A stretch of DNA of 64,000 bases, from NCBI GenBank assembly GCA_905250025.1, contig CAJNOJ010000221.1:97022-161021 (forward strand), read 5' to 3'. The number at the start of each line of letters is the position of its first letter. The first letter of the stretch is position 1. This document shows, in pieces, positions 32,880 to 44,877 of this stretch. Made by a program: the position numbers and the translations under genes. The notes beneath the pieces are model-generated. The model was not told the DNA's origin. It saw nothing but the letters and a program-made list of their open reading frames with translations, and searched no databases. Origin of the DNA: Adineta ricciae. Its lineage: Eukaryota > Rotifera > Eurotatoria > Adinetida > Adinetidae.

Positions 32880-33770
32880 GAAATGTATTCAAATGGTTCA
32901 CTTGATGCCACGTCATTCGGTCGATGTTGTTTACAAAAACCCAGTAATGTTTATAATTCTGCACAAGATGAACAATGGCTTTATCTAAGTATTTTCAATT
33001 CTTCAACATTCAATCATTTTTGTAACGATTAACTATTGAGTAGGCGGGACAGGTGATTTGTATTTAAAGGAATCGAATAAAGAGAATCTGACTGAACGGC
33101 CAACTTCGAGGAACTAACATCTTTTGAATATTTTATCTGGTCTGCGTTGGATTATGTATAACATTCTCAATTTATCGAATGAAACTGTTCGAAACACCAA
33201 CTATTCCAGCCATGATAATCAAATGAAACTTGATTGTTAACGCCAAGTTTCATCGTTTAACAAAATCATTGATCGATGATTACTTTTTCCCATTTTACCC
33301 ACTCCTAGTAAATGAAAATGAATTCCACTGGTTTGAATTCATCACTAACTTATCCAATGAGACAAAAATGGACGGTGACTACGATATCGCCAGTACATAT
33401 CAAACTAGAACTTAACCAGTCGTTGTTGTGATTCAATTGTTTTCATCATCACAGATCAAATGTTTTTGATTGTAATGTACGTCGAATTTACCGAAATCTA
33501 TATACGAAATCGAACAAAAAAAAAACAAATATATTCTAATATCTTTTGAATTGTAATCCAGGAGCTTGTCCTCAACATTCGATTGAACAAAGTGCGAGTG
33601 TTGGCGCTCACGCAGCTGATATTCCATTTGTTTTTGAAACGATTAAAAGTTATTAATCATCAACTTCTCTGAGTTGTACTCGGAATGGTCAATCACGAAT
33701 ATTTTCGAATCAAATTATTCAACATTGGGTTAATACAGCGAAAGCTAAGAAACCATTACCGTCGTGATCA
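32880..33770 (+). pseudogene. Type-B carboxylesterase relic (block B copy)
   Basis: Plus-strand fragments in shifting frames follow carboxylesterase/cholinesterase order: QDEQWLYLSIFNSS (family EDCLYLNI region, about 32965-33005), then after 75 lost bp the strand leading to GDLYLKE and the RNYDLL..LRWI region (about 33055-33165), and finally GAHAADIPFVF near 33600-33640, the catalytic-His region, plus HWVNTAKAKKP (about 33720-33760). The nucleophile elbow GESAG and the oxyanion HGG segment are absent. Frames are interrupted several times. The other copy (61855-62822) keeps the LPVLVWAHGDG strand that is deleted here. Confidence 0.65.
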
Positions 33771-34317
33771 ATATATGATTTATCATCACTGAAAAGTCTT
33801 TATATTACACCTTTTCAAGAATTCTCGCCAGTTTTATGGAATTGAACAAGAAGGGATCTATGACTTATTTGGAAATCAACCGAATCATATGAAAACGTCT
33901 TTAATATTAATTTCTTCATCATTTTTTGTTTCAATGAGATTTTCATCGGACAAATTTGGATGCAGCAGTAATTGTGATAACGAACTTTCTAGATTTTTAA
34001 CTCGATCTACATGACACAACCATTTCATCAGCATTAAGATTAGTTTTTCTGTCAATTAATTTTTCTTTTTTGCATGCGACATTTCTTCTTCTTCTAATGA
34101 TCAATGTGTTTGTCCTCATCATTCTTCTAATCCTATCATACTGTGACGTCTTCAGCTCTGTTTATATTCTACTTCGCGGATATTCTCAATAGAAGCAGAA
34201 TTTATTCACACAATGATAAAAGTACTTTATGAATAGTTGAGAGGTGAAAGAGGAGAAATATTCTCAAGTCTAATCGTATTCTACCGCTCATAACTTACTC
34301 GAAATAAAGGAAGACAA
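33771..34317. other. Intergenic, no gene seen
   Basis: Possible further esterase debris, then the upstream region of the GPCR. The 34100-34317 stretch is highly similar to 63080-63289, suggesting a conserved promoter/5' UTR. Confidence 0.4.
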
Positions 34318-35436
34318 ATGTCAAATAGTAGTGATTTGGTGTCAACCATGAACTACGTTACAATGCAAATCAATCGTCATGGACCTACAGTTTTACTTCT
34401 TTTCGGCACATTCAGTAATGTATTGAACATTTGTATTTTAAGAGAACGTTCTCTCAAAAAGATTCCATGTACAATCTATCTTTGCTGGTCTTCACTATCA
34501 GCTACTGTATTCATCTGGTCGGGATTATTAACACGAGTACTTCAAGGGTAAGTGAAAAAGAAAAGCATTTTGAGAGTGTCAGTAAGACGACGGATCACAA
34601 TTGTAGTTACAACATCAATTGGCCAAATGAAAATCAGCTTCTTTGTAAAACTCGTTTGTATTTGCTGAACATTAGTTGGTCATCGGCGATTTGGATTCTT
34701 GTTGGAGCAAACATTGATCGATTTTTGTGTAGTCATCAATCAGTTGCTTATCGTCGACTGAGTACACATCGACTAGCAAAACGCGTTGTCATGAGTATTT
34801 TCATTTTCTTTATGTTAGTCTACACTGAAGTATTGCATTGTGTGGAAGCAAGAGTTCCCAATGTCCCTGTGTCTTGCTATGGTCGAGATCTTCCCTGTCG
34901 AATTGTTAATGATTGGGTATATTTGGGAGTAGATATTGTTTTCCCAAGCGTCGTTATCACTATCTTTGGGATACTAACTATTCGCAATACTCGATCTAGA
35001 ATCATTCATCCAACAATAAATTCGTTTCCGCACGCTGTTCGAACAACACAACAATCAATATTAGCACGGAAAAGCGGGCGTAATCTCACGCGAATGTTAT
35101 TTATTCAGGTGAGTCAAGGTGTTTCATTGCATTCGAAATAAAAATCATTAAGATATTCTATCGATAGATAGTAATGCGAAATAATTATTTTAGGTGTCGT
35201 GCGTTTTGGTATTGGATTTACCATTTGGACTGTATCGTTCATACGCTAGTGTAACAGTCGATGTATCTAAAAGTCAATATCGTGTGACTATTGAAAATTT
35301 GATATACTCTTTGATCGTTCTCTTAGTACATTTTACTCATTCAACGTCTTTCTACATCTATACATTGACCGGTACGCTTTATCGTGCAACGTTCAATCGT
35401 CTTAAACGTCGTTATTTCAATTTCAATTTCGATTGA
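34318..35436 (+). CDS. Rhodopsin-like GPCR, three exons (block B copy)
   Basis: Exons 34318-34547, 34607-35108 and 35194-35436 with matching phases; 324 residues. TM1 with FGTFSNVLNICIL, TM3 cysteine Cys90, DRF at 114-116 (GANIDRFLCS), TM5-TM6 loop with RNTRSR and ARKSGRNLTRM, and a TM7/helix-8 end TSFYIYTLTGTLYR. The tail is basic and aromatic (RLKRRYFNFNFD). Distinct from the intronless receptor at 28735 but sharing the TM7 ending. The copy starting at 63290 runs off the window end; the last exon and part of exon 2 also occur as a broken fragment at 43038-43409. Confidence 0.85.
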
Positions 35437-36349
35437 ATACAAACAAAATTCTTCGTTTACTTTCTCTGTTCATCTCTATTTTCAGACTTTTCTTAAATTG
35501 ATCAATTCTGAAAATAGCTCACGGCAGCCAATAAATAAACATAGAAAGTTTATTTTTGACGTCCTTGTCGATCTTGTTTACGATTATAATGTGCGCACAA
35601 AACTAGCTGTTCGTCCGCTTTAACATTGGCATGCATAAATAAAATGTGTTTTTCACACAGGAAGACATAACTATCCGACATGTTTATTTTACGCTTCTCT
35701 TTGATTCAGCAGATCTAATCGAAAACATCATCATTCATGGCATACATTGCAATGATTGGATGATTATTGAAACTAACATACATAATCATACTTACACCCA
35801 CACCCTCACCCTCATTGACACCAATGTGTTCAGAGTTCTAATGATTTTTTTCATTCAAGGCCATTTTGTTGAGAGATTCTTTCTCGTCCGTTGAGTTATT
35901 TCCTTCCATCAAAACTGAAGAAAAGAAGAAAAAACCTTGAGAATGTAGTGAGAGTCTGAAAGCTTTAATTTTCTCGTCTCTATACTCGTATTGTCATTTG
36001 CCGTTCGCTTTCTGTAAAGAACATACATGTGAATGTAATAAGAGGGGTGTAGAATGGTGAGCTTCATGTTTGCAACCTTGATAGATTATTATGAATAATT
36101 TCAAAATTATAAAGTTTATGATGAAACGATGTGACGACAGCGGTGAATAAACAAGTTTTTTTAGAACTTCAGATGCAATTCGATTGAAAATTTTACTCTC
36201 TTACATTGGGAAAAAACCCTCTCAATAGCGGCATCAAAACATTCTTGCCAATACCTGTTGTCTTTTGTAATTCCTGTGTGAGTTATTTTGATTGTCGTTG
36301 GAAAAAAGTAGTTTAATACTTCACACGCACTTGGTAAAACAGTGCTCGA
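35437..36349. other. Intergenic; left part duplicated at 43410-43790
   Basis: 35437-35790 aligns closely with 43410-43760. At 35794-35805 there is ACACCCACACCC, two units of the reverse complement of TGTGGG, the telomeric hexamer reported for bdelloids. The rest up to 36349 shows no gene and precedes the ART-TPR region. Confidence 0.5.
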
Positions 36350-36859
36350 ATGTCCTACCGGAATCCTACTACATCAAAGCAATCGACCACTCGTTCGAAT
36401 AGAAATCTTCTTGCAAAACGGCAATATGAAGGCGTATCAACACCAAGAGACCCGAACGCAGGTCATACACCTATTGCAATTATAGAGGCAAACAGGCGTT
36501 TCAAAGATGGCATTAACAAAAAAGAAGTTATTCCCCCTATTCCACCGAGCAGAACAAATTTGGACAATAATTACGATGATATCAATGGGAATACGGCATA
36601 TCTTGACACTGCAGATGAAGATAGTTTGCCACTTAAACTATTTGACGGTAAAAAACAATCACTCAGTGAATTAAGCGAAGAATTCATGTCATATTTATGG
36701 TTCAGGCGGATAAAAGAAATTTTTTTACATATGGATTCCGGCAGAGATGGACAAGATGAAGATCCTTTTATTGAATTTGATATGAATTTGGCTCGAATTG
36801 ATTTGATGAATGCTTGCGATCGATATATAGAGAATGAACGGATCATTGTTACTAAAAAG
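36350..36859 (+). CDS. Probable 5' exon of the ART-TPR gene, or separate small gene
   Basis: ATG at 36350; 170 codons, then a donor GTAAAG at 36860 after a complete codon (phase 0). The product starts Ser/Thr/Arg-rich and disordered (MSYRNPTTSKQSTTRSNR), has a Pro-rich patch (VIPPIPPSR) and a helical acidic C-terminal half (LSELSEEFMSYLWFRRIKEIF). No family recognised. A good acceptor in phase 0 (ACCTAG before 37606) would join it to the exon starting GAT GGA AAT ATG, making it the N-terminus of the ART-TPR protein across a 746-bp intron. That intron is much longer than others in the window, so a separate gene remains possible. Confidence 0.55.
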
Positions 36860-37605
36860 GTAAAGTTTCTTGGGTAATTCTTTTCTGTAAGATAATCGCA
36901 AACAATACTCATGAGAAATACTATCTCGGTGCAATATTTCAATGTCACTATTCATAGAGTAGGATGTGAGAGTGTGGGTGTAAAATTTTAGGTGTTTAAT
37001 ACTCGAATCGTCTTCTCAAGTTGTACATGTATACTCTTAGCCTATCCTTAACTACACGTACAATATTTTCGAGCGGGATTCGACCTTTTCTTGAGCCGAG
37101 TCGTCCCAGTGTATGTTTCAAACGATCTAACAACATTTTCAGGTACAACTTGATGAACCCTATCGGTTCCAAAAATAAAATTTCGGAAAAAATAACTTCT
37201 TCGCCCAAACAAACTCGAAAAACTATTTAAAAAACACCTGAAAACCCTCAAATTTGTAGAAGAACCTGAGCTAACATGCGTCACTTATCGGTTCCATCAA
37301 GGATAGTTGATGCGCTTGCACTATAAATTAGTTCGGATGTGCATCAAACTATATGGGAATACATTCTGTCCCTTAGTGTAGTGCATTGTGGATTCCACAA
37401 TGTGGAATCAGTTCTCTTGGTTCCGATACTTTGTCTAACCACCCTGACATGTTTTGTATTGATGCAAAACTAACAACCGTTTTTAATATTGCCTAAGCGA
37501 AAAATAAGCGGTGGTTAACCTTGGATCAATGCAATACGTTCGAACTGAATTCCGATATTTCTCAGTGAAATCGCAGCCCCCCCCCTCACCTTTGTCTGTA
37601 CCTAG
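36860..37605. other. Probable long intron or intergenic spacer
   Basis: No coding exon seen. Contains GTGTGGGTGT at 36972-36981, resembling the bdelloid telomeric hexamer, and a run of C residues near 37577-37586 just before the polypyrimidine tract that leads to the acceptor at 37605. Confidence 0.45.
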
Positions 37606-40600
37606 GATGGAAATATGACGAAATCCAATAACAACAGTCAACAATCTAATCCGTCACTGAGTATCGATGAATGTATCAACGCGCTCCATAATCTTGTCGC
37701 CAACCCGTCATCAGAAGAGTTATCAGCAATGCTGAACAAATGTATTGGTTCATTACGTGATCTTGATAAACGTACCCAAGACGTCATCGCTAAAATAGAA
37801 AAACAACGGCAAAACAACTCAAAAGTAAATATTCACACTATAGTAGAACTTATTCAGTCCTTAACATCGAAAGAAAGAAAAAGTGATCTTGAGAAAAAAC
37901 AAGAATGGGATATGAAGAAACTCTACGCAGAAGTGTTCAAGATGTCTTACAAAAGAAATCGACTACGAACAGAAAATGAACAGGTAATACTGAAATTAGT
38001 TTTTACTTCAGTACATTAATTCACTCGACTACTATTCAAGGAAGAACTAACACCAGTGAAAAAAGGTGACGATCAACCAAATTTTGGCAATGCCATTTGG
38101 TGGTATTCTTGCGATAAAGCTAGTATATATTATCAAATTAACTCAATACTGCGTCTTGAAAACTTTGAGTTGTTAGTGGCTTATCGTTATTATTTAAGTG
38201 ATCTTTGTAGAATGATTGAGTATATGTACGAAGAACGAAAACGTGAGCAAAGTGATTCTCAAGTATTTTATCGAGCTGGGCATGTTAATGAAGGGCAATT
38301 GGAAAAAATGCGTAAATCACAGAAAGGCCATTTGATTTCGTTGGGTGGTTTTATTTCAGCAACAACTAATATGAATATTGCTAAAGGCTATGCCAAAAAA
38401 CAAAATATATCGAAGAGTAACAAAAGAGTACTGTTTCAAATTACTGTTAAACCTCAGGAGCCATGCACAGCATTTGCATATATTAATGGTATTTCATTTC
38501 ACCCCGAAGAAGAGGAAGTCTTATTTAGTATGGGATCCGCGTTTACTGTCGATAGGATAGTTGATCCAGAAGATGGCGAAAATTATTATACCGTTCAACT
38601 TACAGCATCTGATATCGATAAAACTCTTGCTAATGATATTCGCACTAAAGTAGAAGAATGCTCTCCATCAGGTCGTGCCGCTTTATTAGCACACTATCTT
38701 ATGGAGCTAGGTGAATATCGAGCAGCTCGTAAATATCTTACTTCACTTCTGAACGAAGCACGTGATGGAGGTATCCTGATCAATGATCCAAACTTAGCTA
38801 CGATTTATTCTTGTCTCGGAATGATTTATGCTCGCCAAGCCCTTCACGGTGACGCGCTTAAAGCATTCAAACAAGCGCTTAATACACAAGCACGCCTTGA
38901 ATATTCAAATAATAATGCATTAGCTGAGATTCATAGAAATATTGGATTAGCCTATGTAGGACTAGGTCGTATGAATGAAGCTGAACAGACCTTAGCAAAA
39001 GCATTACGTATTAAATTGCGGGAGGTCAACTCCGATGAACAGCATTTGGCATCGATCTACGGTGATATTGGTTATGTTCAATACAAGAAGAACAATTTCA
39101 AGAATGCATCAGATGCTTTTGAAAAGGCTGAAAAGATCTACAAGACAAGTTCAAACAAGATCGCACACGATGAGCTTGAACAATGTTTAAACAAAGCGGA
39201 ATATCTAACAAACTACGGGCATCTACTAAGTGTTAAAAAATCTTTAACCGAAGCACAAACACGATATAATGAAGCACTTAAACTTTATAAAAGTGTTTTG
39301 CGTAACTATGATCCTAAACTAATGCAAACTCACATTAATATAATGATTGCGTATGCAAAGAATGAAAAGTTTAATGACGCTACAAGATGGTTTGAAGATA
39401 CCACAGTGCAAACGCTAATTAATAATCAAGAAATGAATGTTTTCGAATTAAATAGTTCAGTGACACAGTCAAGTCTTGCTTTTCTTCACGAATTTATTGG
39501 CGCCTGTTATATGGAGCTCGAAGCATATTATAAAGCGATTCGCTTGTGGGCACGAGCCGTGATATTTAAACGTAAGGCACGTCTGGAACAACTACTGTTG
39601 GACACTACCAGTAACATTTCGTCGACATTAAATGATGAGCAAAAACAGTTTATTAATAAAAACTATCGTGCCGCACGCGATTTTCCTAACACAAATAGCA
39701 GGTAAGAGTTTTTTTCATTTCTCGAACGGTTTTAATAGAATTTTACGTTGTAGAGACAAAGACCAGTCAGCAGATGAGAAGAAGATACAAATACCACATG
39801 AATTTTGTGTGGGTCTGCTTTGCATTGAATCCTATGATGATCTGTCTGCGATAGAAAATTTGAGAAAAGTTGCAATAGGGTCAGATGTATCTGACAGTGA
39901 TACGAAGCTTGTTGCGTGTCTTCTTCTAGCCGAGTTGTACAAACAGCAATCCGATTTTAATTTGGCAATTGATAACTGCGATCAAGCTTTGCAATTAGTA
40001 AAACAATCGAAAAATCAGAAAGATCGTGTTTTAGAAATCGAAGTGAGTTTAACCCGTATCGAATGTATTAGCAAAATAAGAACAAATACAAATGCTATTG
40101 ACGAGCTCATAAAACTCGATAGATCTTTACGAACAGATGGTAGTGATACAAAATACGTCACGTTAAAAGTTATCGTTTATGACACTCTCGCCCGTTATTA
40201 TCTGTCAGAACAAAATTACAGTGAATTCGATGTAGTTGCTGAACGATCAGTTACATACAAAATTCGTAACTTCTCACAATATCATCCAAGCTTAGCCATT
40301 AACTCAAAACTATTGGCCGACCGTTATTGTCAACAATCTCGCTACCATGAGGCGTTATATTTCTACGAGCGTGCTCTTGAAGTCCAAAGTTTAAATTTAA
40401 CTGTTGATCATCCACAGAACAGAAAAATCTTCTACGCTATGGGTAATGTATATTGCAAAATCGACAAGTTATCGAATGCAAAGGAAAAGTATGATATAGC
40501 GGAAAATATGAATTCGAACAAAGATGAAGATGATGTATTAATTCAAGATAAAATCAATGCTGAAGAATCAATGGATATTTTAATGGCTCAGATTAGTATG

Positions 40601-42837
40601 CACCAACATTTGGCTAGTTTATATACAAAAAAGAAGGATTATGCACAAGCCATATCCGAAACGAATAAAATTCTCGAATTACTAAAAGAAGAATTACCGT
40701 CCGCAGCGTTTGACACGGACAATGAAAACCCATTAATGAAGAAAAAGATTGATAGCCCTACACTTGTGAAGAATCTACGGTTACTGGCTAAGTGTTATTT
40801 GCGTTCGGGGGATATTCTAGGTATAGCTCAAGATGATGAAATGGGTTATGAAGTAGCTTCAAATATTTACAAGAAACTCAATAATCATGATAAAAAGTTG
40901 GGTAACCATGAAATCGTTTTATTACTTAAGAAGTTGAGCCAATACCACGAAGATACATTTAATCGAGAAAAAGCACTCACATGCCTGAAAGACATCATCA
41001 ATTTTGAAAAGCCATCTAGTACTATTCTATATCGATTAGGTTCGTTAAGTATTGCTTGTGATGGGTATGACGAAGCAGTAAAAACCTTTAAGGATCTATT
41101 AAATGATCCAGTGATCAATGCAAAACCAGAACAGAAACAAATCGTAGAAGAAAACTTGAAAGAAGCACAAAGCAAACTAGAAAATCTAAAATTAACCTCA
41201 AATCAACTTCTGTCGGATGATAGTAGTGATGATGATGACGATACAAGTTCGAATTCTTCAAACGACCTTCCTAGACACGATACGAATATATCAACACCTA
41301 CCAAGCAGCATATTGAGATTGAATCGGAGAAGACTAGCGATGATGAGAGTGATACAATGTCGAATCATAAGGAGATGCTAATTGAGGACGCTACTGCTGT
41401 GCCAAATAGTGACAAAGAAGAAATGAAAAGCGATCCTGAAAAAAATGTAGAAAATACAGGTTAGTGAAAATACCATATTATTATTTGATCAAATACATTC
41501 GCATTTGTATCCATTTAGATAAGTCATCAGATGATAGAGCTAAAGCATTGGCGTATTTCGAACTTGAAGATTTACACAAATCACTGAAATATCATCAGAG
41601 ATATATTAAAAGTCAAAACAAGTCTGTATCAATGTCGGAAGTTTTTCAAACTCAACTGTCAAAAATACAACAAGATATGTTTACATTTGAACAGCGTAGT
41701 CTGTTGTGTTTCTTACCGAAATTACTACATTCTCTAGTAACAAAAATTCGTGAAGAATCTTTAGAAAATTCAGATGTATTGTTAATAGCCGATTCTCATT
41801 TTCAATGTGGAATTCTCAACGATAAACTTTCATCGCATCTCCAAAGTAGTCTCTCTTATATCTCAGCATTCCAACTTTATTTTTCCAAATCAACTGGTGA
41901 AATCAACGAACTGACTAATCTTATGCGCGAAATACTCAATACATTTATTGATGGCAAACTTGTACCGAAGATGATTATTGACTTTGCTCAAAAAATCGCA
42001 GTAGCATCGGACGATATAATTCTCATGCGTCTGAAACTAGCGGCGATGTATCGCGACAATGAAACAGACGATGTTACTGATGAGGATGATGACGGTGATA
42101 TAAGTGTGGAATCGCGAATGATCGCTTTAAAATGGTATAGAGATTGCCTAACTGTTGCCAATGATGTATTGACAAAAGCCACATGTTATTACAACGTTTT
42201 GTGTCTTTATCGAGATTATATTCATGAAGACGATGCTGGAAGGAACGATGTTAAGAATTTAGTCAAATTATTACCTGAATTAAGTATTCTTGATCGACAC
42301 CTATTACTCAATTTGGCACACCGTTTCGTGAGAGAATACGATGACAACAAAGGCGTGTGCGATAAATATCTTAATGCCCAATTACAAAAACTTCTAAAAA
42401 AATCTTTCGATGAAATGTTGGAAGTGAGCGACGAACTCAGTGTCGGAGATAAACTTGTTGAATGTGAAGATTTGGATAGCGCTGAAGAATATTGGAACTC
42501 CGTTGTTGAACAGCTCACATATGATAAGTCTGTTCGAGTTTTATCACTTATTCATGATCCTCATTCAACATTTGATCAGATTCTCAATGCCATTAAACAT
42601 CCAGAAAGCGACATAAGTTTACTCTTCAATAAATTGGCTGAAACTTACGAAAAAATAGCCGATTGTTATGTATTACAAGCTACACACAGTGAATCTAAGG
42701 ATACAAATGGGTTTCAACAAGCTGAAGATATGTTCAAAAAGGCAATCCATCTAATGAAGAGACTTCACGTGCGCATAGACAGTATCAAGAAAGTAGAAGA
42801 AAAGTTGCAAGAAGCAAAAAGCCAAGTCCAGAAATAA
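37606..42837 (+). CDS. Giant ADP-ribosyltransferase with long TPR arrays
   Basis: Exons 37606(ATG 37615)-37983, 38041-39701, 39754-41459 and 41519-42837 join with correct phase and 52-59 bp introns; 1684 residues from the ATG at 37615. Residues 1-125 are a helical coiled-coil-like lead. The ART fold follows: Arg near 201 (FYRAGH), the Ser-Ala-Thr-Thr motif near 229 (GGFISATTN) and the E-x-E-type acidic loop at about 279-282 (HPEEEEVLFSMGSAF), the R-S-E triad of arginine-type mono-ADP-ribosyltransferases. From about 340 there are kinesin-light-chain-like TPR units (LATIYSCLGMIYARQALHGD, IHRNIGLAYVGLGRMNEAEQ, ASIYGDIGYVQYKKNNFKNA), then further divergent TPRs, a very acidic Ser/Asp linker around 1200-1230, and a last helical region. 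ART-TPR fusions are a known bdelloid theme, usually much shorter. Targets unknown; no signal peptide, so intracellular modification is inferred. Confidence 0.85.
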
Positions 42838-43037
42838 AAAAGACTATAATTCGTACAAAACTGACTTGGATGAGGATGAGCGTGTAAATCATAGGACTTA
42901 CAACCTCAGTCTTCACCCGCACTCATATTCTAGAAATTCTGTCATTGAATAAAACGCTTAAGCTGTAACATTTGATGAAAATGTCTAGTTAATCATGCGA
43001 AAGAGAGGGTACACATGAATTAGTTTTAACTTGAAAA

Positions 43038-43409
43038 AATGGCCGTAATCTCACGTGAATGTTATTCATTCAGGTTATAGTCCAGACATTTCACAAAACT
43101 GGACATGAGAATAACTACGGTGCACCATTAGTAAATAGTAAAGGTAATGCAAAACAATTATTTTAGGTATCGAGCGTTTTGGTATTGAATTTACCATTTG
43201 GACTCTATCGTTCATACGCTAGTGTAACAGTCGATGTATCTAAAAGTCAATATCGTGTGGCTATCGAAAATTTGATATACTCTTTGATCGTTCTCTTAGT
43301 ACATTTTACTCATTCAACGTCTTTCTACATCTATACATTGACCGGTACGCTTTATCGTGCAACGTTCAATCGTCTTAAACGTCGTTATTTCAATTTCAAT
43401 TTCGATTGA
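43038..43409 (+). pseudogene. Broken 3' fragment of the GPCR at 34318
   Basis: Carries the end of exon 2 (about 43038-43073), an intron of altered length, and all of exon 3 (43167-43409), the last nearly identical in protein to 35194-35436. In the exon 2 tail the codon CGA of the intact gene is TGA at 43056-43058, a stop. There is no 5' part: upstream is the end of the ART-TPR gene. Flanking 3' sequence to about 43760 is also duplicated. So a segment of about 700 bp covering the GPCR end lies on both sides of the ART-TPR gene. Confidence 0.8.
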
Positions 43410-44017
43410 ATACAAACAAAATTCTTCGTTTACTTTCTCTGTTCATCTCTATTTTCAGACTTTTCTTAAATTGATCAATTCTGAAAATAGCTTACGGCAG
43501 CCAATAAATAAACATAGAAAGTTTATTTTTGACGTCCTTGTCGATCTTGTTTACGATTATAATGTGCGCACAAAATTAGCTGCTTGTTCGCTTAAACATT
43601 GGCATGCATAAATAAAATGTGTTTTTCACACAGGAAGACATAACTATCCGACATGTTCATTTTGCGCTTCTCTTTGATTCAGCAGATCTAATCGAAAACA
43701 TTATCATTCATGACATACATTGCAATGATTAGATGATTATTGAAACTAACATACATAATCACACTTATACCCACATCCACGCCCAAACTCTGATGACAAT
43801 ACTGCAATGTGAGTGTCTACTGGCGTCGAATGAGAAGCGAGTATATTTTGAGCTTTTATATTTCACATGATACATTTGAAACGATATTTATTGATCAAAG
43901 AATAATTTCGATCTATATAAAGCATAGAAGAGAATACATGTCGAGATGATCTTTATGTCACGTTTAGCAACCACGAGCGAAGAATCAATCGTTACATATA
44001 TGCTTTTGCTAAGCATA
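43410..44017. other. 3' flank of the GPCR fragment, no gene seen
   Basis: Aligns with 35437-35790 for about 350 bp, then becomes unique up to the 3' end of the PAN/Cys-rich gene. No motif of interest. Confidence 0.5.
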
Positions 44018-44877
44018 TTAACAACTGCCACAAACAAGAGAATTACCAGGGCAACTAGTGCAAAAATATGGATAGCTAGCGGCGAAACTTCCACAATAAG
44101 TCGTGCTCGGAGCATAACCGCTGTTGCTACAAATAGAATTATCACAACAAGTGCACTGACAAGTAGTACTACCAGAATTACAATAAGCATTCACAGCAAG
44201 ACTACAACAACTAGAACAAGGGGGATAAGATACTGCAGTTGTCGGCGTTGTAGTGGTTGTTGCTGTTGTTGTACTTGTGGTGCTGGTTACCGTTGTTGTT
44301 GTCGTCGTACTTGTTGTAGTAGTTGTTGTTCTTTCTATAGAATAGAATGGTAACAGTTGATGTTTATTTCACTCGCCTCTCGAAAAAATGTTTACTACAT
44401 AATAACGACAAGGCAAAAACATTTTCCTAATCTGCTTGACTAATAACTTGCCCTGTCCTCAAGCGATCTATATCGTTTACCGAAGACTGTTTTCCTCCTG
44501 CATATATTCCTATCTCGACATCTCTTAGGACTTTACTAACCGGGTGGATTTCGCGTGCCGAGAATATTGAGTATGGTAGTAGTATTCGGCTCAGCTAACA
44601 TGTTACTCGTTTGGCCTAATATATCGATGAATAATTCACAGGCAGAAGTGTCTTGATGAAAACTACCAGCTCGACAGTGTTCTTCACTCAGACATGCCAT
44701 TTGACATTTCCGAATATTCGACGTAGCGATAGTTTCGAAAGGTAAACAGGTTGTTGTCGCACATTGAAATCGGTAACCAGTTATTATCTTCATCTGAACT
44801 GATCGCATGTCTTCTTGCTCGCTTGACTGCGCTATCAGCATTGACAGAAGCAAGAGAGATATTCTTTGCCATGGCAT
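44018..44877 (-). CDS. Secreted PAN/apple-like protein with Thr-rich linker and Cys-rich tail
   Basis: Two minus-strand exons: 44541-44877 and 44018-44334, intron 206 bp, phase verified (Gly codon split as G|AA gives Glu); 217 residues. Exon 1 has a signal peptide (MPWQRISLLLLSMLIAQS) and a PAN/apple-like module (CATTTCLPFETIA, CQMACLSEEHCRAGSFH, CELFI), which binds protein or carbohydrate in other families. Exon 2 begins with about 35 residues almost all Thr, then a compact domain with about 16 Cys (PPCSSCCSL, TTCQCTCCDNSICS, YFCTSCPGNSLVCGSC). The Cys-rich domain has no family I know. A lectin-like or matrix-binding secreted protein is inferred. Confidence 0.7.

Noticed and set aside
43888-44190. 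Hydrophobic minus-strand frame of 100 codons
   Set aside because: It is an alternative frame of the Cys-rich exon 44018-44334; the Thr/Cys frame has splice support and the hydrophobicity is a by-product of reading Thr and Cys codons out of frame.
44229-44340. TTG/GTT microsatellite
   Set aside because: It is the reverse complement of the Thr-rich linker coding sequence, so it is coding and not a neutral repeat.
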